From: Sipunculus nudus
Lineage: Eukaryota > Annelida > Sipuncula > Golfingiida > Sipunculidae
Assembly: GCA_026874595.1 (NCBI GenBank)
Contig: CM049320.1
Location: forward strand, 33,200,214-33,264,213
DNA: 64,000 nt
Direction: 5' to 3'
Of the stretch, positions 22,801-30,773 are shown piece after piece (position 1 is the stretch's first letter; every line of letters begins with the position of its first letter). The position numbers were made by a program, and so were the translations under genes. Under the pieces are notes generated by a model. It was not told the DNA's origin and ran no database searches. It saw nothing but the letters and a program-made list of their open reading frames with translations.

Positions 22801-23355
22801 AAAATAATCATTAACATGGCATAAAACTGATATATTCAGATTAAAATATAATAATAACTAGCTGTGGAATATAATCCCATGATCTTTGAGTGTTTTGCAA
22901 TGTAGTATATTTTGTTATTGTGCATTTGTGCGCAACAGCCAGGTCTGTTTAGGTCTGGTTTTGTTGACCCGGACGGTATACTGGAGGCCCGGAAGGTCTG
23001 CATGCAATTTAAGTAATACTTTTAAGCTTATTCTGGTGTATAGGACGGTGTCTTGGTGACCCGGGCAGTACAGCATGTCCCGGACGGTATTCAGGGAGTC
23101 CCGGACGGTGTCGGACGGTCCCGGACGGTAAATAGTCACACCCTCCCTGTCAGTGGAAACAAAACGTGGAGTGTTGTGGGCGATAATAGAGAATATGTAG
23201 AAGTTCCTCTTTATATTCGCACCGAATTATCTCAGAACGACAGTATCTATCACCTTTATTTTACAGCGGTATATTTTTGTTTCAGTAATTCATATTTAGT
23301 GTTGCCTGTGGCATATTTTACCTTGATTTCTCTCAGCAATCGGACCGGCAGCCAT
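5117..23355 (-). CDS. SF3B4: Splicing factor 3B subunit 4 (SF3b49/SAP49), seven coding exons, 3' end not found
   Basis: SF3B4 is the two-RRM subunit of the U2 snRNP SF3b complex; it contacts pre-mRNA near the branch point and SF3B2 in the nucleus. The coding exons, in minus order, are 23322-23355, 10783-10866, 9364-9509, 8873-9001, 8101-8281, 6785-7000 and 5117-5587. All are joined by GT-AG introns in compatible phase. They encode about 420 residues: start [14 protein letters not shown]1 (about 12-90, with [12 protein letters not shown]), RRM2 (about 100-178, with [11 protein letters not shown] and KGYAFINY), the conserved linker [20 protein letters not shown], then a long Pro/Gly/Met-rich tail. 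Human SF3B4 is 424 residues, so little is missing. Exon 7 ends in a good GTAAGT donor, implying one more short exon that I could not identify between 1 and 5112. The identity comes from near-identity to the known family. Intron 1 carries a whole Mutator-like transposon. Confidence 0.96.
6785..7000 (-). CDS. SF3B4: SF3B4 coding exon 6 (linker and start of Pro-rich tail)
   Basis: It encodes [20 protein letters not shown] followed by ADAPPPP and a Pro/Ala/Gly-rich stretch ending PPPPA. A TTTTTTCAG acceptor precedes it and a GTAAGT donor follows; it is phase 1 to phase 1. Confidence 0.95.
7517..7604. repeat. 24-bp tandem repeat in an SF3B4 intron
   Basis: About 3.5 copies of a 24-base unit containing 'tttctgttttacctctgt'. 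On the SF3B4 sense strand it is purine-rich. It lies in the intron between coding exons 5 and 6. Confidence 0.85.
7700..8052 (-). mobile_element. tRNA-derived SINE, degraded copy B
   Basis: Read on the minus strand it starts with a decayed tRNA-like head (A-box-like GGGTAGAGAA, B-box-like CAGTTTGAATC) and continues into the same body as the copy at 10139-10526. Shared body motifs are 'ccattaagcc', 'ggccagccatgaa', 'gtgagtgaaac' and 'ctgggtcataac'. It lies inside an SF3B4 intron. Confidence 0.75.
8101..8281 (-). CDS. SF3B4: SF3B4 coding exon 5 (RRM2 end)
   Basis: It encodes [18 protein letters not shown] through [13 protein letters not shown], the RNP1 strand and the end of RRM2. It finishes one base into a codon completed by the next exon, before a GTGAG donor. 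Confidence 0.97.
8873..9001 (-). CDS. SF3B4: SF3B4 coding exon 4 (RRM2 start)
   Basis: It encodes 43 residues beginning [18 protein letters not shown] and ending GVILQTPK, the inter-RRM linker and the first half of RRM2. It is phase 0 on both sides with a CAG acceptor and GTTAG donor. Confidence 0.97.
9364..9509 (-). CDS. SF3B4: SF3B4 coding exon 3 (RRM1 end)
   Basis: It encodes the rest of RRM1, including [20 protein letters not shown] and [10 protein letters not shown], nearly identical to known SF3B4. A CAG acceptor and GTGAG donor flank it, and it ends in phase 0. Confidence 0.97.
9807..9873. other. Near-perfect hairpin in an SF3B4 intron
   Basis: The arms 9807-9818 and 9862-9873 pair over 12 bp and the arms 9824-9836 and 9844-9856 pair over 13 bp. 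A 5x5 internal bubble separates them and a 7-base loop closes the structure. The total is 67 bp. The shape resembles a microRNA precursor, but it could equally be a tiny foldback repeat. Confidence 0.7.
10139..10526 (-). mobile_element. tRNA-derived SINE, copy A (best preserved)
   Basis: On the minus strand the head has an A box (TGGTAGAGCAC at 10498-10508) and a B box (GAGTTCGAATC at 10464-10474), typical of an internal Pol III promoter. A roughly 280-bp body follows, ending in an A-rich tail at about 10133-10150. It is shared with copies at 7700-8052 and 46666-46897. It is a SINE rather than a tRNA gene because the body continues far beyond the tRNA-like part and no acceptor stem closes. 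Confidence 0.85.
10783..10866 (-). CDS. SF3B4: SF3B4 coding exon 2 (RRM1 start)
   Basis: It encodes [19 protein letters not shown] and continues to GPV, the first strand and helix of RRM1. A CAG acceptor precedes it and a GTGAG donor follows. The exon is 84 nt, phase 1 to phase 1. Confidence 0.96.
11255..11905. repeat. Diverged tandem repeat, about 140-165 bp unit
   Basis: The set 'ttaggtcat...cctatattctgtg...gccaaaaacatgatt...cagtcagac' recurs with starts near 11258, 11400, 11541, 11697 and 11862. There are about 4.5 copies, well diverged, in SF3B4 intron 1. Confidence 0.75.
13418..13425. repeat. Target site duplication, left copy (MULE)
   Basis: TCCCTGTC immediately outside the left terminal inverted repeat; the same 8-mer is at 23144-23151. 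Confidence 0.88.
13426..13572 (+). repeat. Left terminal inverted repeat of the MULE
   Basis: It aligns with the reverse complement of 22998-23143 with small gaps. Several ACCGTCCGGGAC-like motifs are present, plausible transposase binding sites. The match fades after 'attacttaaatgcatacag'. Confidence 0.9.
13766..13804. repeat. (CT)n microsatellite
   Basis: About 19 uninterrupted CT units lie inside the MULE left arm. Confidence 0.95.
13829..14091. repeat. 132-bp tandem duplication inside the MULE left arm
   Basis: 'atatggaatataat' with 'atatatctatgagggtc', 'aggcctttattgat' and 'tgtattgcaaatat' occurs from 13829 and again from 13961. A CT microsatellite (13766-13804) lies just before it. 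Confidence 0.85.
14330..14600 (+). repeat. Second, same-orientation copy of the MULE right subterminal region
   Basis: Features of the right arm (about 22800-22995) recur here in the same, not inverted, orientation: 'tataataatattaacatg', 'aaaatataat' with 'tcttttgagtgtt', 'atgtagtat', and 'ttttttgttgccctggtatactg' matching 'ttttgttgacccggacggtatactg'. The left arm therefore contains both an inverted terminal repeat and a direct copy of the other end. Confidence 0.65.
14904..15157 (+). CDS. MULE gene exon 1
   Basis: It encodes [20 protein letters not shown] to RPCQ, including the first cysteines of the DNA-binding finger ([14 protein letters not shown]). It is in phase with exon 2 (two bases carried over) and has a GTGAGT donor. 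Confidence 0.8.
14904..21187 (+). CDS. MULE transposase gene with SWIM, AT-hook and PHD-like fingers (ZSWIM-like), ten exons
   Basis: The exons join in phase to a predicted 920-residue protein. From the N-terminus: a cysteine/histidine DNA-binding domain of FAR1/FLYWCH type (C66, C68, C83, C91, ending EEHNHP at 114-118); an MULE RNase-H-like DDE core with VDATYK (D236), TDKD (D299) plus the CLFH motif (320-323), and TNNRLES (E413); a SWIM zinc finger C516-x-C518-x9-C528-x-H530; four copies of a 29-residue linker exon; an AT-hook-like RKRGRPKGG; and a C-terminal Cys/His-rich PHD-like finger ending FCKTCKGT. It should bind and mobilise the surrounding element. Vertebrate ZSWIM1/3-type genes are related domesticated MULE transposases. 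All catalytic residues are present and no frameshift is seen. The start is the first ATG in the frame. An AATAAA lies near 21253. Confidence 0.85.
16008..16116 (+). CDS. MULE gene exon 2
   Basis: It encodes [20 protein letters not shown] and ends EEHNHPVSK, completing the FAR1/FLYWCH-like finger (C then HNH). The acceptor is CTTGTAG after a TA-rich tract and the donor GTTAGT. Confidence 0.82.
16831..17062 (+). CDS. MULE gene exon 3
   Basis: It encodes about 77 residues between the DNA-binding domain and the catalytic core, starting [20 protein letters not shown]. It is helical and charged. The acceptor is TTGTTCAG and the donor GTAGAT; it ends in phase 1. Confidence 0.8.
17334..18638 (+). 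CDS. MULE gene exon 4 (DDE core and SWIM finger)
   Basis: This 1,305-nt exon encodes 434 residues holding the entire MULE catalytic core (VDATYK, VMTDKD, TNNRLES) and the SWIM finger CDCRFQ...LPCRHMFA. The acceptor is TTTTTTAG; it ends TCAG before GTATTT in phase 1, matching the following repeated exon. Confidence 0.9.
18887..18973 (+). CDS. MULE gene exon 5 (repeat-exon copy 1)
   Basis: An 87-nt symmetric phase 1-1 exon encoding [20 protein letters not shown] and ending SGPSEVLG. It differs from the next three copies by Gly in place of Ala after SQ. Confidence 0.82.
19234..19320 (+). CDS. MULE gene exon 6 (repeat-exon copy 2)
   Basis: The same 87-nt phase 1-1 exon, here with [12 protein letters not shown]. 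It starts exactly 347 bp after copy 1, with TTTGCAG and GTAAGT splice sites. Confidence 0.82.
19581..19667 (+). CDS. MULE gene exon 7 (repeat-exon copy 3)
   Basis: Identical in coding sequence to copy 2, starting 347 bp after it. The flanking intron variant matches the one after copy 1. Confidence 0.82.
19928..20014 (+). CDS. MULE gene exon 8 (repeat-exon copy 4)
   Basis: Identical in coding sequence to copies 2 and 3, again 347 bp on. The following intron variant matches the one after copy 2. Confidence 0.82.
20356..20502 (+). CDS. MULE gene exon 9 (AT-hook)
   Basis: It encodes [20 protein letters not shown] followed by a lysine-rich stretch ([10 protein letters not shown]) and ends [15 protein letters not shown] is an AT-hook core, and the basic run could also act as a nuclear localisation signal. 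It is phase 1 to phase 1, with TTTCAG and GTAAGT sites. Confidence 0.8.
20820..21187 (+). CDS. MULE gene exon 10 (PHD-like finger, stop)
   Basis: It encodes 121 residues. The last 50 form a Cys/His cluster, [20 protein letters not shown] then [11 protein letters not shown] and YWFCKTC, with the spacing of a PHD-like finger. The TAA stop is at 21185-21187. Confidence 0.82.
21592..22580. repeat. 73-bp satellite, 13 palindrome-bearing copies
   Basis: Thirteen copies of a roughly 73-base unit containing 'gtgacataaaataaaactg', then GCCGGACC, a spacer near 'aatagctcagttgttgc', then GGTCCGGC, then 'accgtctcttttactatata'. GCCGGACC and GGTCCGGC pair perfectly, so each unit can fold. Related CCGGACC motifs continue to about 22760. 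It lies between the MULE gene and the right terminal repeat. Confidence 0.93.
22998..23143 (-). repeat. Right terminal inverted repeat of the MULE
   Basis: It is the inverted partner of 13426-13572, with repeated CCCGGACGGT motifs, ending GTAAATAGTCACACCC at the target duplication. Confidence 0.9.
23144..23151. repeat. Target site duplication, right copy (MULE)
   Basis: TCCCTGTC immediately outside the right terminal inverted repeat, identical to 13418-13425. Confidence 0.88.
23322..23355 (-). CDS. SF3B4: SF3B4 coding exon 1
   Basis: The ATG at 23353-23355 begins [11 protein letters not shown], the conserved SF3B4 N-terminus. The exon ends CAAG before a GTAAAA donor and leaves one base (G) that completes Asp with exon 2. 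It is 34 nt of coding sequence. The donor lies only 178 bp from the right end of the Mutator-like element. The promoter and 5' UTR should lie just above, around 23356-23480; no core element is clear there. Confidence 0.93.
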
Positions 23356-24106
23356 CCTTGATGGCTTCTTTGGACGTTTCGCTGGTTCCTTAACCGTGTG
23401 AAGCGTTTCAGGGACCAGCGCTGTATACGGTGGCGCCCTCTTCACACAAAGTAACAGGTTAGAGGGACATTGAAAGAAATGTCTGAGTCGGGTTCAGCGG
23501 CACATACTATAGGCCTACATTTTCCCTCAGGATGCATTTGTAGAGCCAATGTTAGATTAAAGTATTGCGGGACCTGTAGCATATTTAATAAAATGGCCCT
23601 AATTAAAAAAGCACAAAAATAATAACCTGAATTCAAATTATAAAAAGGCCCTATTAAACTAAATTATAAGTGAGATGTCTACATGTATTAGTGAAGAGTT
23701 CGTTTTTTATTTGCTATATGAGGCCAGATGGTACGCAAAAATGTGTGACATTTTTTTCAGGAGCACTACTGGTACTCCAATGTGCAAGACTAGTACTTGG
23801 TTTAAATAAACATAAAACTTGACAAAACTAAACAAAATTAAAAATTAGGCCTACATTTTCTAAAAATGAATAAATTCATTGTCAGACCAAGCCAGGGAAT
23901 GTAGGCCTATATCTGACTATGTAGTTGAGGATCGGGGGGGGGGGGGGGGGGGATACAGGGGGTCTGAACCTCCTACTTTTAAACCGCAACATTTATTTCA
24001 GCCTGAGTGTCAAACCATTTTTTCGGCTTGACCCCTAAATGTCTTGATGAGATGAGCCTTTTTTCAGATTTTATTATTAGTCTTCCTAGATAGGACCCTA
24101 CCCTTT

Positions 24107-24133
24107 TCAAAATCCTGGATCCGCCTCTGTTTT
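24107..24133. mobile_element. hAT-like terminal sequence
   Basis: Its reverse complement begins CAGAGGCGGATCCAGGATTT, the common hAT-type terminus CAGNGGCGG. The partner end would lie leftward near 23930 next to a G tract, but it is not clear. Confidence 0.4.
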
Positions 24134-25383
24134 TTCATGCTCACATTTATGTTCCGTGCATGTTATTTTGATTGTAAAGTTTATTTTGGCACATCGTGTT
24201 CTTCAATCTATTTTAATAATTTATTTACTCTCCTGACAAAAAAAATAAATTTCTACGTTGTAGTTTAGAGAGTTGAATGCATGCGCAAAGCATTTTCTAA
24301 ATTTGGAAGACAAGACTTAACAAAATGAACTTAACAAAATTTCATTTTATTTATGATGCTCCAAATTTCTACTTTGGACTAGGGGGGGCGGGGGGTGTTA
24401 CCGGGACCCGATCAGGTCCAACTCCTTTAAATAGGGTTTAAATGCATCCTATAGCGTACCCACTTTACATACCGGTACAATGCCTTAAACTTATAAACTA
24501 ATCAATTCCAAAATAAAGATCTGCCCATGTGCCTCTTTGGTATGAGGACTCAATTTCCATTATTAATGGAATGTTATTTTCGTGTCTGTGTGTGCGTGAA
24601 ACATTATTTTAGGCCTAATACAATGTTCTTGTTAAGTTTAAACTTTAGCCACGGGCATAAAAATGACTTTAATTAGAAATTGTCAAGTGTGTGGATGGGT
24701 TATTACCTTTAAGTAGCTTAGGCAATATCTGTGAGGACTGATTATTTTTAGGTATAAATGTGATAGGCACTTTATGCACTGAATAAAAGGGAGCGACGTT
24801 TACTTCTTGATTTAAAGACATGGCGTGATTATTTACTGGTGATTTATTAGATATAAACACGCTATGAAAATATAAAGTCAACTAGAAACGTGTCTCCGCC
24901 ATGTTTACATTCACTCACGTAGCTCAGAACTGAGACCACATGTTTCAAAAACGCTCTGCGAACACACTGCACATTGTCATTCTGAGATGCAGGACGTTCT
25001 ACCGTGACCTGAACAGGTGGCAGGGCCACATTGCGCGGCGCATGAGGCTAGACATTCTGTGCAATCGCTTATCTTTGGCCCATATTCCTAGATTCATTCG
25101 TGCAAAAGTGACCGTACATTTGTGAATATTCCTTGATGACTCTCCAGAATCCGAAGAAGATGCTGGATCAACACCAAAATTTAATCGATTCTTCCTTGGC
25201 CCATTGTATATATTAATACATGTGTGTGTGTGCGGCGTGCGCGCGCCCGCGTCATCCCCCTATCTGGAGGATAAATTGACACCAAGTGCTGATTTCAGCA
25301 TATTAGTATAAAAATTTCTTCACATAATCATATTTTTCCCCCCATTTTTTTCAGGTAGCCTTTTGTAGTGGTCCACTATATAC

Positions 25384-26058
25384 TCAATCACATTTCAGAT
25401 ATATTACATTTAAGTATAAGATTATACAAAATGAACTATTATGTTTCCAACCATGTTGATATAATATATATAATATATAATATTTCATAGTAAATTCATA
25501 AATGGAACCAAAGTTCCAAAGAACCAAATTATGAACGTACTTCATTTGCAATAAATAAATATTATTCTCTGAATAGCGGGGGAACAAATTACATTGACCA
25601 TCCCCCCTTAATTGCCAAAAATAGGGAGTTGGGGGGGGGGGATATACCCCCATTCCCCCATATATTGACGCCCCTGACTGAAATTATATCTTGTGTGATT
25701 CAGCATGGATGAAAAAGCTTCTGTGTCTGTGACATCGTTGGAGACCAGAAGTCTGTGTGTGTTTTTACCAAATAACGAGTTGCTCGGAGGAAACCAGGTC
25801 TGGTTAGTATCATTTACTTAAATACATTTCGCTGGCAATACCGAAGTCACACCGCTAAAGATGTGAACGACCAGGTTCTTTTAGCTGTCAGACCAACAAG
25901 CTGAAACACATACAAACGTACACTCCAAAAGATGAAAAGACATGATTTAACAAAAATACAAATCAATATATTTAAGAAAGAAGACACTGACATTTCTCTG
26001 GAGAGGCGCTCTGTGTGTGACTCGTAGACACACCAAAACATACAGTGCCATCTAAATA

Positions 26059-26104
<46 letters not shown>

Positions 26105-26390
26105 TCAGCATCTGTATATGAAACATTTTAAATATATGAACTTCATCACATTTCGAATATATTACAATTAAGTATAAGGGTTTAGAAAATAAGGTATTAT
26201 GTTTCCAGAATATGTTTATTCTAAACAAGGTTTAGTTATAATATTTCATATAGTAAACACAGAATTGGAACCAAAGTCTACAATTCTATTTATTACTATG
26301 TTTCATTTCCAATATAAATAAGGTTCTCTGAATAGTCGGGGGGGGGGGGGTGATAAAATTGACCATCCCCCTTGCCAAAAAAGATTTAAA
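25384..26390. repeat. Direct duplication of a roughly 250-bp AT-rich block
   Basis: Copies at 25384-25630 and 26140-26390 share 'atcacattt', 'atattaca.ttaagtataag', 'tattatgtttcca', 'aatatttcata', 'tggaaccaaagt', 'ttctctgaatag.cggggg' and 'ttgaccatccccctt'. After the first copy, 'ttgacgcccctg' (to about 25677) looks like a hAT-type end read in reverse. Confidence 0.7.
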
Positions 26391-26992
26391 AAAATTAATT
26401 AAAAAAAAAAAAAATAAAATCGAAAATTCCATAAAAAAATTGCCCGATGTTCCTGATTGCTTGAGTGTACCAGTTATGCATAGCAGGTCCGAGCCAGCTT
26501 TAAAAGCAAGAAATGAAATGTAGTCATAACCAATTTGCTAGTTTTATCTGAATATTTTGTTTCAAGAATTTATTTTCAATTAGAAAATCAACCTAGTTGG
26601 CAATTCAAGAGAAAACAGATTGAAATCATCTGAACCTATCTGTTCTTATTCCTATAATATATCATTTATCAGATTAAACCTATCAGAATTTACAGCTGAA
26701 AACTTTACAGGTTGCAGAACCCGTGCATTTAATGCTAAACACGAAAACTGGAGTCTTAATAAGTATAGGTGGCCTAATACCATTACTGAACTTTAACATG
26801 TGTTAACGAGTAATTGTGTTAGACAAATATTTTATCACATTGGATATTTAATATAATGTAATTAATGATTAAAAATGTGCAATATAGAGAGCTTGGAATC
26901 CAAGACCTGCAAAACAAACACGAACATGGAGGCTTTTTCCAACTGTTATAGTCACTGCGGATGGCTACCTGAGACCCCGTATTTCAGTTCCC

Positions 26993-27084
26993 GCTTCATC
27001 GACCTATTATGACATTAAGACTATTTTATCATAGCTATATATGTCAACACCACTCATACATAGGTCATAATAGGTCGATGAAGC
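26993..27084. repeat. Perfect 21-bp inverted repeat, 50-base spacer
   Basis: The arms 26993-27013 (starting GCTTCATCGACC) and 27064-27084 (ending GGTCGATGAAGC) are exact reverse complements over 21 bases. It could be a tiny MITE or a transcribed stem-loop. Confidence 0.85.
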
Positions 27085-27163
27085 CAAAACCAAATTGGGA
27101 GTGTGATATGACCAATTACTTTATAAGATGTTATTCATAATTAGTGGTAACTCACAGCACAAC

Positions 27164-27166
<3 letters not shown>

Positions 27167-27210
<44 letters not shown>
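27167..27210. repeat. (GA)n microsatellite
   Basis: Uninterrupted GA dinucleotides. Confidence 0.95.
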
Positions 27211-27213
<3 letters not shown>

Positions 27214-28118
27214 AAAGGGACATCTAACTTCTATTACAAGTTGACATGAACAAAGTTTTGTAAGCAGCTGAACACCAAAGTGTTTGATAGACCAAATCCT
27301 TGACATGCTAAATACTTGACGGCTAAACATGTTTAGATTAGGTGCTCAGCATGTCCTTTCCATGCTATGTGTCATCACCCTTATATGCAGCTAAACATGT
27401 TTATATTTAAGTTAAACATGTTTACACGCTATACATTAATAGCATATATGCATAAAAGCTGCTAAGCGGGATATTTTGGTGTTTAAAAGCTGAGCGCTGT
27501 TTTTACAGTGCAGTTACAGTGTAATTTAAGGAAATATCACAACTTCAAAAACTTGTAATTAATCATGTCCCTTTAGTATTATGTTGCAATTTCTATTAAA
27601 ACGATGTTATGTATCTCATATATCAAATATTTGTATTAAATGACTGATACAGCGTGGTCTGTATTAAGATCTACATGATATTTCGATTAATGGAATTTAG
27701 GTCGCGTATAAAGCGTGAATCTGCAGTAACTGTTACCAGAAACGTTGGTCTTGTCAAGCAATTCACGATTGAATGACTATAAATATATAACAGGTTATGG
27801 TAGTGTGTACATGCATATCATCCAGTGTATATTTTTGATCTTTCATTATAATAAAATAAAAATGTCCGCATGTATCATTTTTATTGATAATATTTATACT
27901 TTCAACGAATATTAATGGAAATATGACCAATTAATAAAATTTTCTGGGCCGATCATTTAATGGAGATGGAGGGTATGGTTTTCCTTGTCAGCAAAACACT
28001 TTTTGACACAAAAATGTTACTTCAGTGTTAAAATGGCTCAACATTATAAGGAATAATATAAACAGCGTAACAGCAAAACAAAAAAGAATATCAAATCCGT
28101 AAAACGCTATACACTAAA

Positions 28119-28121
<3 letters not shown>

Positions 28122-28168
<47 letters not shown>
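28122..28168. repeat. (TA)n microsatellite
   Basis: Uninterrupted TA dinucleotides, self-complementary. Confidence 0.95.
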
Positions 28169-28169
<1 letters not shown>

Positions 28170-29048
28170 CAAGGCCTTAAATAAACTAGAATACCTCTCG
28201 CATGGGTCCCTGATTTCTCACAATAGCCATGATTAAATAAAAGATTTTACATTTGCTTAAAATTCCTGAGTTGCCGAATTCGTAGTTTCAATCTTCGTAG
28301 TTTACCTCCGGTTGAAGCCCTGATCATTGGTGTAAAGCTAATGATTTCGATCTATCAATGCTTTTGTGTGCATGTGTGTTTGTCTGTGTCTTTGCTCACA
28401 ACATAACTCACACAACCATGAACGGGATCTCATTACATTTTTTAGACATTTCGGGAATTAACCAATGAAGAATCGATCAGATTTTGGTGTGGATCCGGCT
28501 CATGATCTGGAATGAGGAACGTCATCAAGGAATATTTACAAATGTAGAATTTTAGAACTGCATAAATCTATATTACAACTGTATGTTTTCTATTTTCAAA
28601 GACACAAATAGGGGCCAGCTGCACATTAAATTATATGCTGGACTGAAAAGAATCACTCACCATAATTATAAAAGTAGCTTGAACGCATGTCCAAGAAAGC
28701 GTCTCATCGGACAAGATTGCGTCCTTCCGAATTAGGTTAATTAGCCGTGGAGTTACCAGTAACTGAGGAACCATAAAGCTAACGCCGAATGGTGAACGTG
28801 AGGTGTGGTACTGGATGTATCCTCAACATGTCTAAACATAGACGTTGCAATAAATAATACTACTATACTACTATATATATATTTTTATTTTTGCTTCTAG
28901 AATTCTTATACTAAATTAATATAAGCATTTCTTTTTTATGACTTTGCCACATGCGTTTCTGCGAGACATTAACTGCGGTTGATGGTGTTATGTCGCTTTC
29001 CATGCATTTATGCCATTGCACATGGTATATGGCATGATATGCCAAGGT

Positions 29049-29198
29049 GTTATATATATATATATATATATATGACTGTATATCTACATGCGGAGACTTA
29101 CTTCTGTAAAAAAACCCTTACCCACCCACCAAAACACACATGTAAATATAAATATATAAATTTATATATATATATATACAGTGTATTTACATACGTGA

Positions 29199-29280
<82 letters not shown>

Positions 29281-29292
29281 TATATATATTCT
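29049..29292. repeat. Cluster of (TA)n microsatellites
   Basis: TA runs at about 29049-29074, 29161-29177 and 29200-29292 are broken by short unique stretches. A Tyr-Ile-rich open frame over it is an artefact of the repeat. Confidence 0.95.
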
Positions 29293-29885
29293 TAATATAT
29301 ATAGGCCTACAATTTTGTATATTATTTTTAAGCCTTTAAGTCTTTATCTTAAAATTCCTATTGTTCATCGTTAAATTTAATATGCCTTTACATTTAAAGT
29401 CTGTACTAGCACGTATACAAATTGCAGATGTAATGACAAAACCAGTTTCTTTTGAAAAAAAAACACGCGTCAAATCACAGTATGACCGGTGTATGAACTC
29501 ATAGGCTATTAAATATGTTCTATTCTCCAAATATCTCAAAGCGACACTTGGTGTTTGAGAGATATTAATGAGATGCTAAAAATACTAGTTAAAATACAAT
29601 CTTACGCGGACTCATCTGTCAAAAGTACCGAAAATAAATTAAAATAAAAAAAAATCACACGAATATTGGCACTAGGCGTAATGGTCCACCCTTCCGCCAG
29701 ATGTCGTTTCTGATCCGAATGAACATCTTCCTGGTGGACTCTGTGGGACGGCCGGGACAACTTGTCTCAACTGTCTAACTTTAAAATCAAAATTTGCTAA
29801 ATTTCAAGGAAACATTTTATGTTAATATTTCAAATGTGTATCCTTGTAAAATATTACTAACTCCGTGAAGCCTTCACCATAAAAC

Positions 29886-29890
29886 ACCCA
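29886..29890. repeat. BEL/Pao target site duplication, left
   Basis: ACCCA, matching 36986-36990, directly outside the TG of the 3' LTR (plus-strand view). Confidence 0.85.
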
Positions 29891-30594
29891 TGTAGCGAAT
29901 CTACAGTTTGTCAATCAGTCAACACCCTGACACCAAATAAAGCAAAATCCATTTAATGTGTCCATAAAGGTATGTTGAAGCAGACTAACTGCAATGAACA
30001 GAAATATATAATAAGTACATTGCCCTTGATGGGATTGAATAAAGTAAACACAAACAGATCATAGATTGATTGTTCAAGTAAGACTGACTTAAATACACAT
30101 TAATGAATCATTAGGTTAATGTTCTTGTATCAAAAGTTATAACCATTATATTGCAGAATGAATAAAAACAAGTGAAGTATTTAAACAGACAAACTCTTAA
30201 TGCTTTTATATTATCAGTACTGTAAAAATGACAAAATGATTGATCCTTAGTGTTATCAGTAAATATGTGTACATCTATTTAACTCTAAACTATTGAATAA
30301 CTCACCAAAATTGTTTGATCTCTACCCAATAGCATTGGAACAAAGACTGTGCTGATCCGGATTGTAACAGGCTGTATTGTGGACTGAAGCGCCAAAGAAA
30401 CGACCCCTCCCTATATCCCCTACACAGGGGTGACAATAAGGCCAAGCAATGAAATATCCGTTTCTCTAAATCTTAAGCAATAATCATTAACTGTGCATGT
30501 TCACAAACTAAAGAATACAAGTAATTTTAATCTAATAACTAGTATATACATTAATTCAACCATGCACCACTATATATGTTATTTGGCCATAACA
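29891..30594 (-). repeat. 3' LTR of the BEL/Pao element (704 bp)
   Basis: In element sense it runs TGTTATGGCC ... CGCTACA. Its first 115 bp are repeated at 36871-36985. It should contain the U3 promoter and polyadenylation signals; none is assigned with confidence. Confidence 0.9.
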
Positions 30595-30773
30595 TACCGG
30601 CTCCCTAATTGTGGATTACTACCAAATACACAATTACCAATAGCTTATGGCTAATATGAGACAAATAAACTTGTAGTGTGATAAAAAGAAACACTACCAG
30701 ATAAAAGCATAGCAATAATATCATTTCAACTAATATTGACTGTCAATAAAATAAAGATATTAATCTTTCCATT

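Larger units (their letters stand above)
13426..23143 (+). mobile_element. Complete Mutator-like DNA transposon (MULE), 9,718 bp
   Basis: Both ends carry a long inverted repeat: the left GGTGTGACTATTTACTGTCC matches the reverse complement of the right end, which reads GGTGTGACTATTTACCGTCC. Similarity extends about 150 bp and is rich in CCGTCCGGGAC motifs. An identical 8-mer, TCCCTGTC, flanks the element (13418-13425 and 23144-23151), within the 8-11 bp usual for Mutator-like insertions. Inside are a plus-strand ten-exon gene with an MULE transposase domain, a duplicated-exon array, and a 73-bp satellite. It sits in SF3B4 intron 1 in the opposite orientation to the host gene. The intact ends, target duplication and reading frame suggest a fairly recent insertion. 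Confidence 0.9.
23460..29885. other. Intergenic, repeats and microsatellites, no gene recognised
   Basis: It holds a hAT-like end near 24107-24133, a duplicated AT-rich block (25384-25630 and 26140-26390), a 21-bp perfect hairpin (26993-27084), and several GA and TA microsatellites. A short plus-strand frame (24940-25125) resembles nothing I recognise. The SF3B4 promoter presumably occupies the left edge. Confidence 0.5.

Noticed and set aside
24940-25125. Short basic plus-strand frame
   Set aside because: No domain, no splice context and no similar copy in the window.
28979-29374. 131-residue frame rich in Tyr and Ile
   Set aside because: It is a translation of TA microsatellites.
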